A stretch of DNA of 64,000 nucleotides, taken from Janibacter hoylei PVAS-1 (lineage in GTDB: Bacteria; Actinomycetota; Actinomycetes; Actinomycetales; Dermatophilaceae). The notes below the pieces were generated by a model. The model ran no database searches. It worked only from the letters and a program-made list of their open reading frames with translations, and was not told the DNA's origin. Shown here piece by piece: positions 17,292-26,522 of this stretch; the first letter of the stretch is position 1; each line of letters starts with the position of its first letter. The position numbers and the translations under genes are program-made. Location: contig NZ_ALWX01000043.1 of NCBI RefSeq assembly GCF_000297495.1, positions 1 through 64,000 of the forward strand, read 5' to 3'.

Positions 17292-18824
17292 TCAGCCCTT
17301 CCGGAACATGTTGAGCATCCGGTTCGTCACGGTGAAGCCACCGAAGACGTTGATGCTGGCGAAGAAGATGGCAGCAGCGGCGATGACCTGGATCAGCAGG
17401 TTGGTCGACGTCACCTGGAGCAGGGCGCCGACGACGATGATCCCGGAGATCGCATTGGTCACGGACATCAGCGGCGTGTGGAGCGCGTGGTGGACGCTGC
17501 CGATGACGTAGAAGCCGATGACGACCGCGAGCGCGAAGACGATGAAGTGCGACAGGAAGGCCATCGGCATGAAGGCGGCCGCCACGAGGAAGAGGACCGC
17601 CGCAGCACCGATGAACCAGAACTTGCGGTTGGGGTCGACCGGCTTGGCCGGCTCAGCCTCCGCAGTCGGCGTCGCGGCTGCGGGAGCAGCGGGCGCAGCG
17701 GAGACCTGCACGGGCGGCGGTGGCCAGAGCGTCTCCTCGCCCTGCGTGACCGTCATGCCGCGCACGACCGTGTCCTCCATGTCGAGGACGGGCTGGCCGT
17801 CCTTGTCGGGGGTCACCAGCTTGAGCAGGTTGACGATGTTGGTGCCGAAGAGCTGGCTGGCCTGCGTGGGCAGGCGACCGGCCAGGTCGGTGTAGCCGAT
17901 GATCCGCACGCCGTTGTCCGTCACGACGCGCTCGTCGGCGACGGACCCGGCGACATTGCCGCCGGAGCCGGCGGCCATGTCGACGATGACCGAGCCGGGC
18001 TTCATCGAGGCGACCATCTCCTCGGTGATCAGCCGCGGCGCGGGCTTGCCGGGGATCAGGGCCGTCGTGATGATGATGTCGACGTCCTTGGCCTGCTCGG
18101 CGTAGAGCTCGGCGGCCTTGCGGTTGAAGTCCTCACCGGTCTCCTTGGCGTAGCCGTCGCTCGACACCTCCTGCTCGACGTCGATCTGCAGGAACTCGGC
18201 GCCCATCGACTCGACCTGCTCGGCCACCTCGGGCCGCACGTCGAAGGCCCGCACGATCGCACCGAGCGAACCGGCCGCGCCGATCGCCGCCAGACCGGCG
18301 ACACCGGCGCCGCAGACGAGCACCTTGGCCGGCGGGACCTTGCCCGCGGCCGTGACCTGGCCGGTGAAGAGACCACCGAACTCGTGGGCGGACTCGACGA
18401 CCGCGCGGTAGCCGGCGATGTTGGCCATCGAGGACAGGACGTCGAGGGACTGGGCGCGCGAGATGCGCGGCACGGCGTCCATCGCGAGCGCGGTGACGCC
18501 CTGCGCCCGCAACGCCTCGACCTTGTCGGGGTTGAGCGCTGGCGCGAGCAGCGAGGCGAGGATCGCCCCAGACCGGAGGAGCGGCACCTCCTCGTCGGAG
18601 GGTGCGTTGACCTTGGCGACGACGTCGCTGGCCCACACCTGCTCCGCGGGCTCGAGGGTCGCTCCGGCGTCGACGTAGGCCTCGTCGGGGTAGGCGGACG
18701 CCTCGCCCGCGCCGGCCTCGACGACGACGTCGTAGCCGAGCTTGATTAGCTGCTCGACCGTTTTGGGGGTCGCCGCGACGCGGGTTTCTCCGCGCTTCGA
18801 CTCCTTGGGCACGCCAAGTCGCAT
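17292..18824 (-). CDS. pntA: NAD(P) transhydrogenase subunit alpha
   Basis: 510-residue single-chain alpha subunit. It has an NAD-binding domain I ([20 protein letters not shown] to about residue 375), an Ala/Pro/Thr linker, then four membrane helices at the C-terminus. Rossmann loop [20 protein letters not shown] and the mobile loop [19 protein letters not shown] are clear. Many actinobacteria split this subunit in two; here alpha1 and alpha2 are fused as in E. coli. The ATG at 18824 has AGGAG five bases away and was preferred to the GTG two codons upstream. Operon with pntB. Confidence 0.96.
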   Translation of the reverse strand: MRLGVPKESKRGETRVAATPKTVEQLIKLGYDVVVEAGAGEASAYPDEAYVDAGATLEPAEQVWASDVVAKVNAPSDEEVPLLRSGAILASLLAPALNPDKVEALRAQGVTALAMDAVPRISRAQSLDVLSSMANIAGYRAVVESAHEFGGLFTGQVTAAGKVPPAKVLVCGAGVAGLAAIGAAGSLGAIVRAFDVRPEVAEQVESMGAEFLQIDVEQEVSSDGYAKETGEDFNRKAAELYAEQAKDVDIIITTALIPGKPAPRLITEEMVASMKPGSVIVDMAAGSGGNVAGSVADERVVTDNGVRIIGYTDLAGRLPTQASQLFGTNIVNLLKLVTPDKDGQPVLDMEDTVVRGMTVTQGEETLWPPPPVQVSAAPAAPAAATPTAEAEPAKPVDPNRKFWFIGAAAVLFLVAAAFMPMAFLSHFIVFALAVVIGFYVIGSVHHALHTPLMSVTNAISGIIVVGALLQVTSTNLLIQVIAAAAIFFASINVFGGFTVTNRMLNMFRKG

Positions 18825-18964
18825 CGTCACTCCTGGTCAGGGGTGGTGGGTGTGGTCGGTCGGCAACCTACGACAGCCCACGGCCGGGCGGCACTCTTTG
18901 TGACGGGGACGATGCTCACACCGCCACGTGGTGAGACGGCGCGTCACGTCGAGAGCGAGGGGCG

Positions 18965-19102
18965 CTAGGCCCGGGGCGGCTCCCCGTCACCCTCCGCGGC
19001 GGTCTCGTCATCGACATCACTGCCGAGGACATCGCCGGCGAGGGCGGCCTCGCGGGCCTCTTCCTCGTCGTCCCAGACGGTGTGCGGGAGATCGGTGCTC
19101 AC
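18965..19102 (-). CDS. small acidic protein, hypothetical
   Basis: 45 codons from a GTG at 19102 to a TAG. The product (MSTDLPHTVWDDEEEAREAA, then an Asp/Glu/Gly tail) is strongly acidic. It is supported by codon composition and by its place between pntA and the divergent ThDP enzyme gene. The ribosome-binding site is weak and no family is recognised, so it could be spurious. Confidence 0.4.
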   Translation of the reverse strand: MSTDLPHTVWDDEEEAREAALAGDVLGSDVDDETAAEGDGEPPRA

Positions 19103-19138
19103 CTGCTCAGGCTAGCCGACCTACCAGCGAGTAACATC

Positions 19139-20797
19139 GTGCGGGTGGATCACTACGACGAGGTCAGTGGCGGCGCCCGGGCCGTGCGCGCAGCAGCGGC
19201 ACACGGGGTCGAGACGATGTTCACCCTCTCCGGAGCACACGTCTTCCCGCTCTACGACGGCGCGGTGCAGGCCGATCCCCCGATGCGTCTGCTCGACGTG
19301 CGGCACGAGCAGACCGCCGTCTTCGCGGCCGAGACGACCGGCAAGCTGACCCGCACCCCGGGGCTGGCCGTCCTCACCGCCGGGCCCGGTGTGACCAACG
19401 GAGTGAGCGCCGTCGCCCAGGCCTGCTTCTCGGGCTCGCCGCTCGTCGTGCTCGGGGGCCGGGCGCCGGCCTACTCGTGGGGCCGGGGCGCGCTCCAGGA
19501 GCTGGACCACCCGAGCATCCTCGCGCCGGTGACCAAGCACTCCGGCACGATCGAGTCGGTCGACGAGATCGCCGGAGAGGTCACCGCGGCCTTCCGACTC
19601 GCGGCCGCCCCGCACCGCGGCCCGGTCTTCCTCGACGTCCCCCTCGAGGAGCTCTACGCCGACGCCGAGGACGTACCCGTCGTGGCGGACCCCGTCGCGC
19701 CCGCTCCGCCCTCCGACGACGACGTCGCGACCATCGCCCGGCTACTGGCCGGCGCTGAGCGCCCGCTCGTCGTCCTCGGCACCGACGTGTGGAGCGACCA
19801 CGCCGAGACCGCGGCCCACCGCTTCGTCACCGACCTCGGCCTGCCGACGATCACCAACGGCATGGGCCGTGGCATCCTCCCGGGCGGCCACGAGCTCCTC
19901 GTCGGACGGGCGCGGCGGACCGCCGTCGGCGAGTGCGACCTGGCGCTCGTCGTGGGCACCCCTCTGGACTTCCGCCTGGGCTACGGGTCCTTCGGCGGGT
20001 CGGCCGGCGGGCCCGAGGCTAACGTCGTCCACGTCGCGGACTCCCCCGGCCAGCTGAGCGCCCACGCCTCCCCGACCGCGACCGCCGCCGGGGACCTCAC
20101 CTCGTTCTTCGACCTGCTGCAGGTCGCGGTCGAGAGGCTCGGCCGGCCGGGCTGGTCCGACTGGTCCACGCGGCTGACCGACGAGGCGCGCGGCCGCGCG
20201 GCGCAGGACCTCGAGCTGCTGCGCAGCCCCGTCACCCCGACCCACCCAGCGCGGATCTACGGCGAGCTCGCGCCCCGGCTCGCCGAGGACGCGGTCGTCA
20301 TCGGTGACGGGGGCGACTTCGTCTCATGGGCCGGCCGCTTCATCGAGCCGCAGCGGCCGGGCTCGTGGCTCGACCCGGGCCCCTTCGGCTGTCTGGGCGC
20401 GGGCCTCGGCGCCGCCATCGCGGCCCGCATCGCCCGCCCTTCGTCGCAGGTCGTGCTGCTCCTCGGCGACGGCGCCTCCGGCATGTCGCTCATGGACGTC
20501 GACACCCTCGTGCGCCACGACCTGCCGGTGGTCATGGTCATGGGCAACAACGGCGCGTGGGGACTGGAGAAGCAGCCGATGCAGATGCTCTACGGCTACG
20601 ACGTCGCCGCCGACCTCGCCCCGCAGACCCGCTACGACGAGGTCGTGCGCGCCCTCGGTGGCGCGGGCGAGATGGTGACCGACCCCCGGCAGATCGGGGC
20701 GGCGCTCGACCGGGCCTTCGCCTCCGGGGTGCCCTACCTCGTCAACGTCGTCACGGACCCGCAGATCCCCTACCCCCGCGCGACGACCGGGATGTGA
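19139..20797 (+). CDS. acetolactate synthase-like thiamine diphosphate enzyme
   Basis: 552-residue ThDP-dependent enzyme. The N-terminal Pyr domain shows VETMFTLSGAHVFPLYDGAV and the catalytic Glu in DVRHEQTAVFAAE, plus the GPGVTNGV block. The C-terminal PP domain has the metal/ThDP motif GDGASGMSLMDVDTLVRHDL ending in GNNGAW. It resembles the acetolactate synthase/oxalyl-CoA decarboxylase/benzoylformate decarboxylase superfamily. No regulatory small subunit (ilvN) or other ilv gene is next to it, so a biosynthetic acetolactate synthase is less likely than a catabolic or unknown 2-oxoacid enzyme. GTG at 19139 and GTG at 19145 are both possible starts. Confidence 0.88.
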   Translation: MRVDHYDEVSGGARAVRAAAAHGVETMFTLSGAHVFPLYDGAVQADPPMRLLDVRHEQTAVFAAETTGKLTRTPGLAVLTAGPGVTNGVSAVAQACFSGSPLVVLGGRAPAYSWGRGALQELDHPSILAPVTKHSGTIESVDEIAGEVTAAFRLAAAPHRGPVFLDVPLEELYADAEDVPVVADPVAPAPPSDDDVATIARLLAGAERPLVVLGTDVWSDHAETAAHRFVTDLGLPTITNGMGRGILPGGHELLVGRARRTAVGECDLALVVGTPLDFRLGYGSFGGSAGGPEANVVHVADSPGQLSAHASPTATAAGDLTSFFDLLQVAVERLGRPGWSDWSTRLTDEARGRAAQDLELLRSPVTPTHPARIYGELAPRLAEDAVVIGDGGDFVSWAGRFIEPQRPGSWLDPGPFGCLGAGLGAAIAARIARPSSQVVLLLGDGASGMSLMDVDTLVRHDLPVVMVMGNNGAWGLEKQPMQMLYGYDVAADLAPQTRYDEVVRALGGAGEMVTDPRQIGAALDRAFASGVPYLVNVVTDPQIPYPRATTGM

Positions 20798-20815
20798 GCC
20801 GAAGGGGAGGCCGCC

Positions 20816-22246
20816 TCAGCGCGTGAGCCGGTCGAGCACCGCCGCGAGCAGCGCCTCGCGCAGGGCCGCCGGCACCGCGTCGAGCAGCGCGTTGACCTCG
20901 GCCATGCGATCGGGCACCTGCAGCGGCCCGTCGCCTCCCCCGAGACCGGCGATGGCGAGCAGGCCGTCGAGGGTCGCCTCGTCGAGACCTGCGGGGTCGA
21001 TCTGCCCAACGGCCGCGACGAGGTCCGGGTCGACCACGACCGGGCCGGACTCCCTGGCCGCAGCGACGGACTGCGTCAGGGCGGCGACGAGCTCGTCGGT
21101 GTGGGCGGCCGTCGCCGCGCACAGGGTGAGGTGCACAGTGGCCGGGTGCCCGGCGAAGGCCATCTGCGGCTGGACGAGCCACCCGCGCGAGGCCATCTCG
21201 TCGGCGACCGTGAAGACGTCGCAGCCCGAGGTCGCCTCGAGGGCGAGCAGCGTCGAGTCGGGGGCGACGACGACCTGCAGCCCGTCGATCGCCTCCACGG
21301 CCGCGGCGACGTCCAGCGTCGCCCGCCGGGCCACGCCGGCCAGCTCGCGGTACCGCTCGAGCCCGATGGCGTGGACGACGGCCCAGGCCGCGGCGAGCGG
21401 GCCACCCGACTTCGTCGACTGGAGGGTCGTGTTGAGCATCGTGTAGCCCGGCCACGCCGCCGAGGCGTATACGTGCCCGCGCCGCAGGGCGGGGTCGCGG
21501 TGCAGCAGCAGCGAGACCCCCTTGGGCGTGTAGGCGTACTTGTGCAGGTCGACGGAGATGCTCGTGACGCCCTCGACGGCGAAGGTCCACGGCGGCGCGT
21601 CATCGAGGAAGGGCAGCACCCACCCGCCGATGCACGCGTCGACGTGGCAGCGGATGCCATGCTCCCGGGCGATCGCGGCGACCTCTTCGACGGGGTCGAC
21701 GACGCCGTGGGCGTAGGAGGGAGCGGAGGCGACGAGGAGCACCGTGTCGTCCGTGACGGCGGCCGCCATCGCCATCGGGTCGGCGCGGAAGGTCGTCGGG
21801 TCGACCGGCACGCTCACGACGTCGACGCCGAGGAGGTGCCCCGCCTTGTGCACCGCCGCGTGGACGGTGCTCGGCGCGACGACCTGCGGACGCTCGACGT
21901 GGGGCGAGCCGTTGCGCGCGGCGAGCACCGCGAGGACGAGCGACTCGGTGCCGCCCGAGGTGGCGACACCGACGGTGGAGGGCGGGCCGTGGAGCAGACC
22001 GGTGGCGAGCGCGACGAGCTCGGACTCCAGCCGGGCCAGTGACGGGAATGCCGTCGGGTCGAGCCCGTTGGTCGCGGCGAAGGCTGCGAGCGCCTCGCGC
22101 CCGATGGCGTCGGCCTCCGCGAGGCCGGAGTCGTAGACATAGCTCAGCGTGCGGCCTCCGTGGGTCGGCAGGTCCTGCGCGCGAAGGGAGTCCAGTGCCG
22201 CCCGGATGTCGTCAGCCGGTGCGGGGCGAGTCGGGTCGAGGGTCAT
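20816..22246 (-). CDS. PLP-dependent decarboxylase / sphingosine-phosphate-lyase-like enzyme
   Basis: Fold-type I PLP enzyme of the group II decarboxylase family, 476 residues. THGGRTLSYVYDSGLAEADA near the start, then ATSGGTESLVLAVLAARN (phosphate-binding), HVDACIGGW (PLP ring-binding Asp) and the Schiff-base lysine in SVDLHKYAYTPKG near residue 235. The THGGR and VYDSG signatures are closer to sphingosine-1-phosphate lyase and tyrosine-decarboxylase-like proteins than to GadB. The substrate is unknown. The last 80 residues, a helical tail, exceed the usual catalytic core. The start codon overlaps the stop of the MFS transporter gene by four bases (ATGA). Confidence 0.87.
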   Translation of the reverse strand: MTLDPTRPAPADDIRAALDSLRAQDLPTHGGRTLSYVYDSGLAEADAIGREALAAFAATNGLDPTAFPSLARLESELVALATGLLHGPPSTVGVATSGGTESLVLAVLAARNGSPHVERPQVVAPSTVHAAVHKAGHLLGVDVVSVPVDPTTFRADPMAMAAAVTDDTVLLVASAPSYAHGVVDPVEEVAAIAREHGIRCHVDACIGGWVLPFLDDAPPWTFAVEGVTSISVDLHKYAYTPKGVSLLLHRDPALRRGHVYASAAWPGYTMLNTTLQSTKSGGPLAAAWAVVHAIGLERYRELAGVARRATLDVAAAVEAIDGLQVVVAPDSTLLALEATSGCDVFTVADEMASRGWLVQPQMAFAGHPATVHLTLCAATAAHTDELVAALTQSVAAARESGPVVVDPDLVAAVGQIDPAGLDEATLDGLLAIAGLGGGDGPLQVPDRMAEVNALLDAVPAALREALLAAVLDRLTR

Positions 22247-23583
22247 CGGGCGGCCTCTCCGGCAGCGACGACCGCTGCCTCGTCGATGCGGTAGCCCCGC
22301 AGGAGGAGCAGGGAGCCGAGCACGAGCAGCGCCGGCAGGACGGTGAAGCCCAGGGTCATGGCGGTGATCGCCGAGTCCGGTTGGGCCGCAGCTCCGTCCG
22401 TCGACGAGACGTACCCGCCGAGCATGAGGACGAGACCGTAGACGCCCGGGCCGAGGGCGAGGCCGAGCGTCTCCGCGGCGGTCCACACCCCGGTGTAGAC
22501 ACCGACGCGGCTCTCACCCGTGCGGTCGGCGTCGACCGCAGCAGCATCCGGGAGCATCGCCATGGGGAACATCTGCGCGCCGGCATAGCCGACCCCGACG
22601 AGGGCGAGCGCCAGGGCGACCGGGGCCAGCCCGAGGTCGTGGGTGACCCAGACGAGCACCGCCCCCACGGCGAGGCAGAGCGAGGCGACGACGAAGGCGG
22701 GCCGCTTGCCGGTCCTGCGCCCCACCCGCTCCCACAGCGGGGTGACGACGAGCGCGGGCCCGACGAAGGCGACGAAGAGGATCGTCGCGGCACCGGGGTC
22801 GCCCAGCACCCAGCGCGCCATGTAGTCGACACCGGCGAGCATGACGCCGGTGGCCAAGGCCTGGACCGCGAAGGTCAGCAGCAGCGCGCGGAAGTCCGGG
22901 GCGCCCGCCACGACCCGCAGCTGGTGGGCCAGCGAGCCACCGGCGGCGACGTGCTCGACGGGGGGTACCCCCTTCGTCCCCCACCAGGCGCCGACGGCAC
23001 CGACGACGATGAGCAGACTGACGAAGACGCCGACCGCGCGGTAGCCCCACTCGGGGCCGAGCGCATCCCGCAGGGCCGGGGACAGCCCGCCGGCGACGAG
23101 GATCGTCAGCGCCAGCACGGCGACCCGCCACGTCATCAGGCGCGTCCGCTCCCCGTAGTCGCGGGTCAGCTCGGCCGGCATCGCGACGTAGGGCACCTGG
23201 AAGAAGGCGTAGGCGCTGGCGCACGCGAGGAAGAGGACTGCCACCCACCCGGCGGCCAACGCCGACGGTGAGGTCGGCCCCGCGAAGAGCAGCGCGAAGA
23301 GCACGGCCAGGGTCAGCCCCGCGCGGACGAGGAAGGGTCGCCGGCGACCGTCGGGGTGGGTGCTGCGGTCCGAGACCCGCCCGGCGATCGGGTTGAGCAG
23401 CACGTCCCACGCCTTGGGGAGCAGGACGATGAGGCCTGCCAGACCGGCCGCGATGCCGAGGCGGTCGGTGAGGTAGGGCAGCAGGAGCAGCCCGGGGACG
23501 GTGCCGAAGGCCCCCGTCGCGACCGACCCGAGGCCGTAACCTCGCCGCACCCGCCCCGGCAGCACTGCCGTGTCCTCCGCCAT
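22243..23583 (-). CDS. MFS/GPH-type transporter
   Basis: 446 residues with about twelve membrane helices. The region SDRSTHPDGRRRPFLVRAG between helices 2 and 3, with its DxRxxxxxGRRRP pattern, matches the glycoside-pentoside-hexuronide:cation symporter branch (MelB-like). Two halves of six helices are separated by a cytoplasmic loop near residues 205-225. The substrate is unknown. Translational coupling to the downstream PLP decarboxylase suggests uptake or export of that enzyme's substrate or product. Confidence 0.88.
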   Translation of the reverse strand: MAEDTAVLPGRVRRGYGLGSVATGAFGTVPGLLLLPYLTDRLGIAAGLAGLIVLLPKAWDVLLNPIAGRVSDRSTHPDGRRRPFLVRAGLTLAVLFALLFAGPTSPSALAAGWVAVLFLACASAYAFFQVPYVAMPAELTRDYGERTRLMTWRVAVLALTILVAGGLSPALRDALGPEWGYRAVGVFVSLLIVVGAVGAWWGTKGVPPVEHVAAGGSLAHQLRVVAGAPDFRALLLTFAVQALATGVMLAGVDYMARWVLGDPGAATILFVAFVGPALVVTPLWERVGRRTGKRPAFVVASLCLAVGAVLVWVTHDLGLAPVALALALVGVGYAGAQMFPMAMLPDAAAVDADRTGESRVGVYTGVWTAAETLGLALGPGVYGLVLMLGGYVSSTDGAAAQPDSAITAMTLGFTVLPALLVLGSLLLLRGYRIDEAAVVAAGEAAR

Positions 23584-23656
23584 GACGGAAGGCTACCCAC
23601 GGGTCACCGGGCGAGACGGTGCACGCGCCCGTCGCCGGTGCTGAGAGACTGCGGCC

Positions 23657-24874
23657 ATGCGTCAGATCCGCCAGAGCCGCAAGCTGAAGGACGTCCGCTA
23701 CGACGTGCGGGGGCCGATCCTCGTCGAAGCCCAGCGCCTCGAGGCCGAGGGCCACAAGATCCTCAAGCTCAACATCGGCAACACCGCCCCCTTCGGCTTC
23801 GAGGCACCGGAGGCGATCGTCGCCGACATGACGCGGCACCTGCCCGACGCGCAGGGCTATGTCGACAGCAAGGGCATCTACTCGGCGCGCACCGCGGTGG
23901 CGCAGTACTACCAGTCCCGCGGGCTCAAGGACACGACCGTCGAGGACGTCTACATCGGCAACGGCGTCTCCGAGCTCATCTCGATGGTGCTGCAGGCCTT
24001 CGTCGACGACGGCAACGAGATCCTCGTGCCCGCCCCCGACTACCCGCTGTGGACCGGCGCGGTCTCCCTCGCCGGGGGCACGCCCGTGCACTACCGGTGC
24101 GACGAGGGCAACGGGTGGAACCCCGACCTCGCCGACATCGAGGCCAAGATCACCGACGCCACCCAGGCGCTCGTCATCATCAACCCCAACAACCCGACCG
24201 GGGCGGTCTACTCGCCCGAGATCGTCCGCGGCCTCATCGACATCGCCCGCCGCCACGACCTCGTCGTCATGGCGGACGAGATCTACGAAAAGATCGTCTT
24301 CGACGACGCGGTCCACCACCACGCCGCCGAGTACGCGGGCGACGACGTGCTGTGCCTGACCTTCTCCGGCCTGTCCAAGGCCTACCGGGTGTGCGGCTAC
24401 CGCGCCGGCTGGGTGATGATCTCCGGACCCAAGCACGAGGCTGCCGACTTCCTCGAGGGCCTGACGCTGCTGGCCAACATGCGCATGTGCGCCAACGTCC
24501 CCGCGCAGCACGCGATCCAGACGGCGCTCGGCGGGTACCAGTCGATCAACGAGCTCATCGTCCCCGGCGGCCGCTACCACGACCAGATCAAGCTCGCCTC
24601 GCGCCTGCTCAACGAGATCCCCGGCGTCAGCTGCGTCGAGCCGCGCGGCGCGCTCTACTGCTTCCCCCGCCTCGACCCCGAGGTCTACCGGATCGACGAC
24701 GACGAGGCCTTCGTCATCGAGCTGCTGCGGGCGAAGAAGATCCTCGTCACCCACGGCACGGGCTTCAACTGGCCCGAGACCGACCACTTCCGTCTCGTGA
24801 CGCTGCCGGACGAGGACGTGCTCACCGAGGCGATCGGCCGCATCGCCGAGTTCCTCGAGACCAAGCGGGCATGA
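23657..24874 (+). CDS. alanine-type PLP-dependent aminotransferase
   Basis: 405-residue class I aminotransferase. IRQSRKLKDVRYDVRGPI at the N-terminus and LNIGNTAPFGFEAPE are characteristic of the AlaA/AlaC-like group that makes alanine from pyruvate. NPNNPTGAVYS and DEIYEKIVFD bind the cofactor, and the lysine in FSGLSKAYRVCGYRAGW (Lys241) forms the Schiff base. The C-terminal Arg in HFRLVTLPD fits carboxylate binding. The ATG at 23657 begins the conserved region. Its last codons overlap crcB by four bases (ATGA). Confidence 0.92.
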   Translation: MRQIRQSRKLKDVRYDVRGPILVEAQRLEAEGHKILKLNIGNTAPFGFEAPEAIVADMTRHLPDAQGYVDSKGIYSARTAVAQYYQSRGLKDTTVEDVYIGNGVSELISMVLQAFVDDGNEILVPAPDYPLWTGAVSLAGGTPVHYRCDEGNGWNPDLADIEAKITDATQALVIINPNNPTGAVYSPEIVRGLIDIARRHDLVVMADEIYEKIVFDDAVHHHAAEYAGDDVLCLTFSGLSKAYRVCGYRAGWVMISGPKHEAADFLEGLTLLANMRMCANVPAQHAIQTALGGYQSINELIVPGGRYHDQIKLASRLLNEIPGVSCVEPRGALYCFPRLDPEVYRIDDDEAFVIELLRAKKILVTHGTGFNWPETDHFRLVTLPDEDVLTEAIGRIAEFLETKRA

Positions 24875-25317
24875 GCGAAGGCGTCGGCCCGAGGCGCGAC
24901 GCAGGAGACTCTCGGAGGAGGACCCTCGCCGCGGTGGCGGCGGGCGGTGCGATCGGCTCGCTCGGGCGGTGGGCCGCCGCCCTGGCGGCTGGCGGCTCCC
25001 ACACGGCGACGCTGCTCGTCAACGTCACCGGGGCCTTCACCCTCGGGGTGCTCGTCGTCTGGCTCGGTCGGGGCACCGTCCACCCGCTGGCCCGACCCTT
25101 CCTCGCGGTCGGGCTGCTCGGCGGGTGGACGACGTACTCGAGCTTTGCGCTCGACGCGCACGCGCTGGCCGGGGAGGGGCTCGGCGGCCTGCTCGGGTAC
25201 CTGCTGCTCACGCTGGGGCTGGGCGTCGCCGCCGCGGTCGCCGGCCTCGTCGTGGGCGACCGGGTGTGGGGCGACGACCCGTCTGCCGACGAGGCCGTCG
25301 CGGAGGGCGAGCTGTGA
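24871..25317 (+). CDS. crcB: fluoride efflux channel subunit CrcB/Fluc, first copy
   Basis: 148 residues with four membrane helices. The family core is clear: AGGAIGSLGRWAAA, LLVNVTGAFTLGVLV (the Asn of the pore), and GLLGGWTTYSSFALD (Phe-box and Thr/Ser track). Fluc channels are dimers, and paired genes usually form heterodimers. It overlaps both its neighbours by four bases. The N-terminal 15 residues and acidic C-terminal tail are extra. No fluoride riboswitch is seen upstream because the gene is embedded in the aminotransferase transcript. Confidence 0.92.
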   Translation: MSEGVGPRRDAGDSRRRTLAAVAAGGAIGSLGRWAAALAAGGSHTATLLVNVTGAFTLGVLVVWLGRGTVHPLARPFLAVGLLGGWTTYSSFALDAHALAGEGLGGLLGYLLLTLGLGVAAAVAGLVVGDRVWGDDPSADEAVAEGEL

Positions 25318-25670
25318 CCGCGCTGCTCGTCGCGATCGGTGCGGCACTCGGGGCGGTCTGCCGGCACCTCGTCGTCGAGCGCCTCCGCGCCGCGGGCGCC
25401 ACGGCTGTCGGCGCGGTGCTGGCCGTCAACGCCACCGGGTCCCTGCTCCTCGGCCTCGTCGCCGGCCACGCGTCCGGCGCGGCACCGGGATGGCTGCTCC
25501 CCTGCGTCGGCATCGGCTTCTGCGGGGCGTACACGACCTTCGCGACGCACGCGGTCGAGGTGGCGACCGCCCTTCGCTCCGGCCGGACCCGGCACGCCGT
25601 CGCCGACCTCGGGCTCAACCTCGCCCTCGGCCTGCTGCTCGTCTCGCTCGGCTGGACGCTCACCGCCTGA
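25314..25670 (+). CDS. crcB: fluoride efflux channel subunit CrcB/Fluc, second copy
   Basis: 118 residues, four helices, starting at a GTG that overlaps the stop of the first copy (GTGA). Conserved GAALGAVCRHLVVERL, AVNATGSLLLGLV and GFCGAYTTFATHAVE parallel those of the first copy. The pair is probably co-translated and assembles as a heterodimeric F- channel. CTAG-type palindromic repeats begin 6 bases after the stop. Confidence 0.92.
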   Translation: MTALLVAIGAALGAVCRHLVVERLRAAGATAVGAVLAVNATGSLLLGLVAGHASGAAPGWLLPCVGIGFCGAYTTFATHAVEVATALRSGRTRHAVADLGLNLALGLLLVSLGWTLTA

Positions 25671-25675
25671 CGCCC

Positions 25676-25735
25676 CCCTCCTTGCGCATCTCCCTAGGGA
25701 AATACGGCCCTCCTTGCGCATCTCCCTAGGGAAAT
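25676..25735. repeat. two tandem copies of a CTAG-centred palindromic repeat
   Basis: A 28-base unit (core gcgcatctccctagggaaat) occurs twice in direct orientation, at 25676-25703 and 25708-25735. Each holds the imperfect palindrome atctccctagggaaat. They lie between the convergent crcB and superoxide dismutase genes. Related units occur at 14320, 30481 and 34843. Confidence 0.88.
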
Positions 25736-25811
25736 GTCAGCGGGCACGGCTGTGCCCGGGCCCCCACAGGGACCCGGGCACGGGGCCGGCACAGCCGACC
25801 AGCGGAGGCGG

Positions 25812-26408
25812 TCAGGCCTTCGTGGCGGCCTCGAGGCGCGCGGAGACGTCGTTCCAGTTGACGATGTCCCAGAGCTTCTCGATGTAGTCCGGCTTCACGT
25901 TCTTGTACTGCAGGTAGTACGCGTGCTCCCAGGCATCGAAGGCCAGGAGCGGCGTCATACCGGCAGCGACGTTGCCGTGGTGGTCGTAGACCTGCGTGAC
26001 GAGCAGCCGCTTGCCGATCGGCTCCCACGCGAGGACACCCCAGCCGGAACCCTGCGTCGTCTGCGTCGCGGCGGTCAGCTGCGCGCGGAACTTGTCGAAG
26101 GAGCCGAAGTGCTCGTCGATCGCGGTGCCGAGGGCGCCGTCGGGCTTGTCGCCACCGTCCGGGGAGAGGTTCTCCCAGAAGATCGAGTGCAGCACGTGAC
26201 CGGAGACGTTGAAGGCCAGCGTCTTCTCGAGGCCGACGATGCCGGAGAGGTCACCCTTGTCGCGCGCCTCGGCGATCTTCTCCGTGGTGTCGTTGGCGCC
26301 CTTGACGTAGGTCGCGTGGTGCTTGTCGTGGTGCAGCTCGAGGATCTCGCCGCTCATGGCCGGCTCGAGGGCGCCGTAGTCGTAGGGAAGGTCAGGAAGG
26401 GTGTACAT
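25812..26408 (-). CDS. sod: superoxide dismutase, Fe/Mn family
   Basis: Converts superoxide to oxygen and hydrogen peroxide. 198 residues with the four metal ligands visible: His in [11 protein letters not shown], His in GHVLHSIFW, Asp and His in [16 protein letters not shown]. The mycobacterial-type VYDHHGN stretch replaces the typical Mn- or Fe-selective Gln site, so the metal cannot be assigned from sequence. There is no signal peptide. Divergent from the MarR regulator gene (114 bases apart). Confidence 0.96.
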   Translation of the reverse strand: MYTLPDLPYDYGALEPAMSGEILELHHDKHHATYVKGANDTTEKIAEARDKGDLSGIVGLEKTLAFNVSGHVLHSIFWENLSPDGGDKPDGALGTAIDEHFGSFDKFRAQLTAATQTTQGSGWGVLAWEPIGKRLLVTQVYDHHGNVAAGMTPLLAFDAWEHAYYLQYKNVKPDYIEKLWDIVNWNDVSARLEAATKA

Positions 26409-26522
26409 GGAGCCTCCGATGCGTAACGGATGTGCTTGCCCTGCCTACCCTTCCATGTCGTCTGGAATGAGTCCACGAAAGGGCACCCTCACCCGGCGTG
26501 GGCGGGCCTAGGATCGAGCCCC

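Noticed and set aside
15756-18749. 997-codon plus-strand frame opposite pntB and pntA
   Set aside because: His/Asp/Arg-rich shadow of the transhydrogenase genes, whose families are certain.
24700-24900. Fluoride riboswitch ahead of crcB
   Set aside because: The crcB start lies inside the aminotransferase gene end and no riboswitch core was found.
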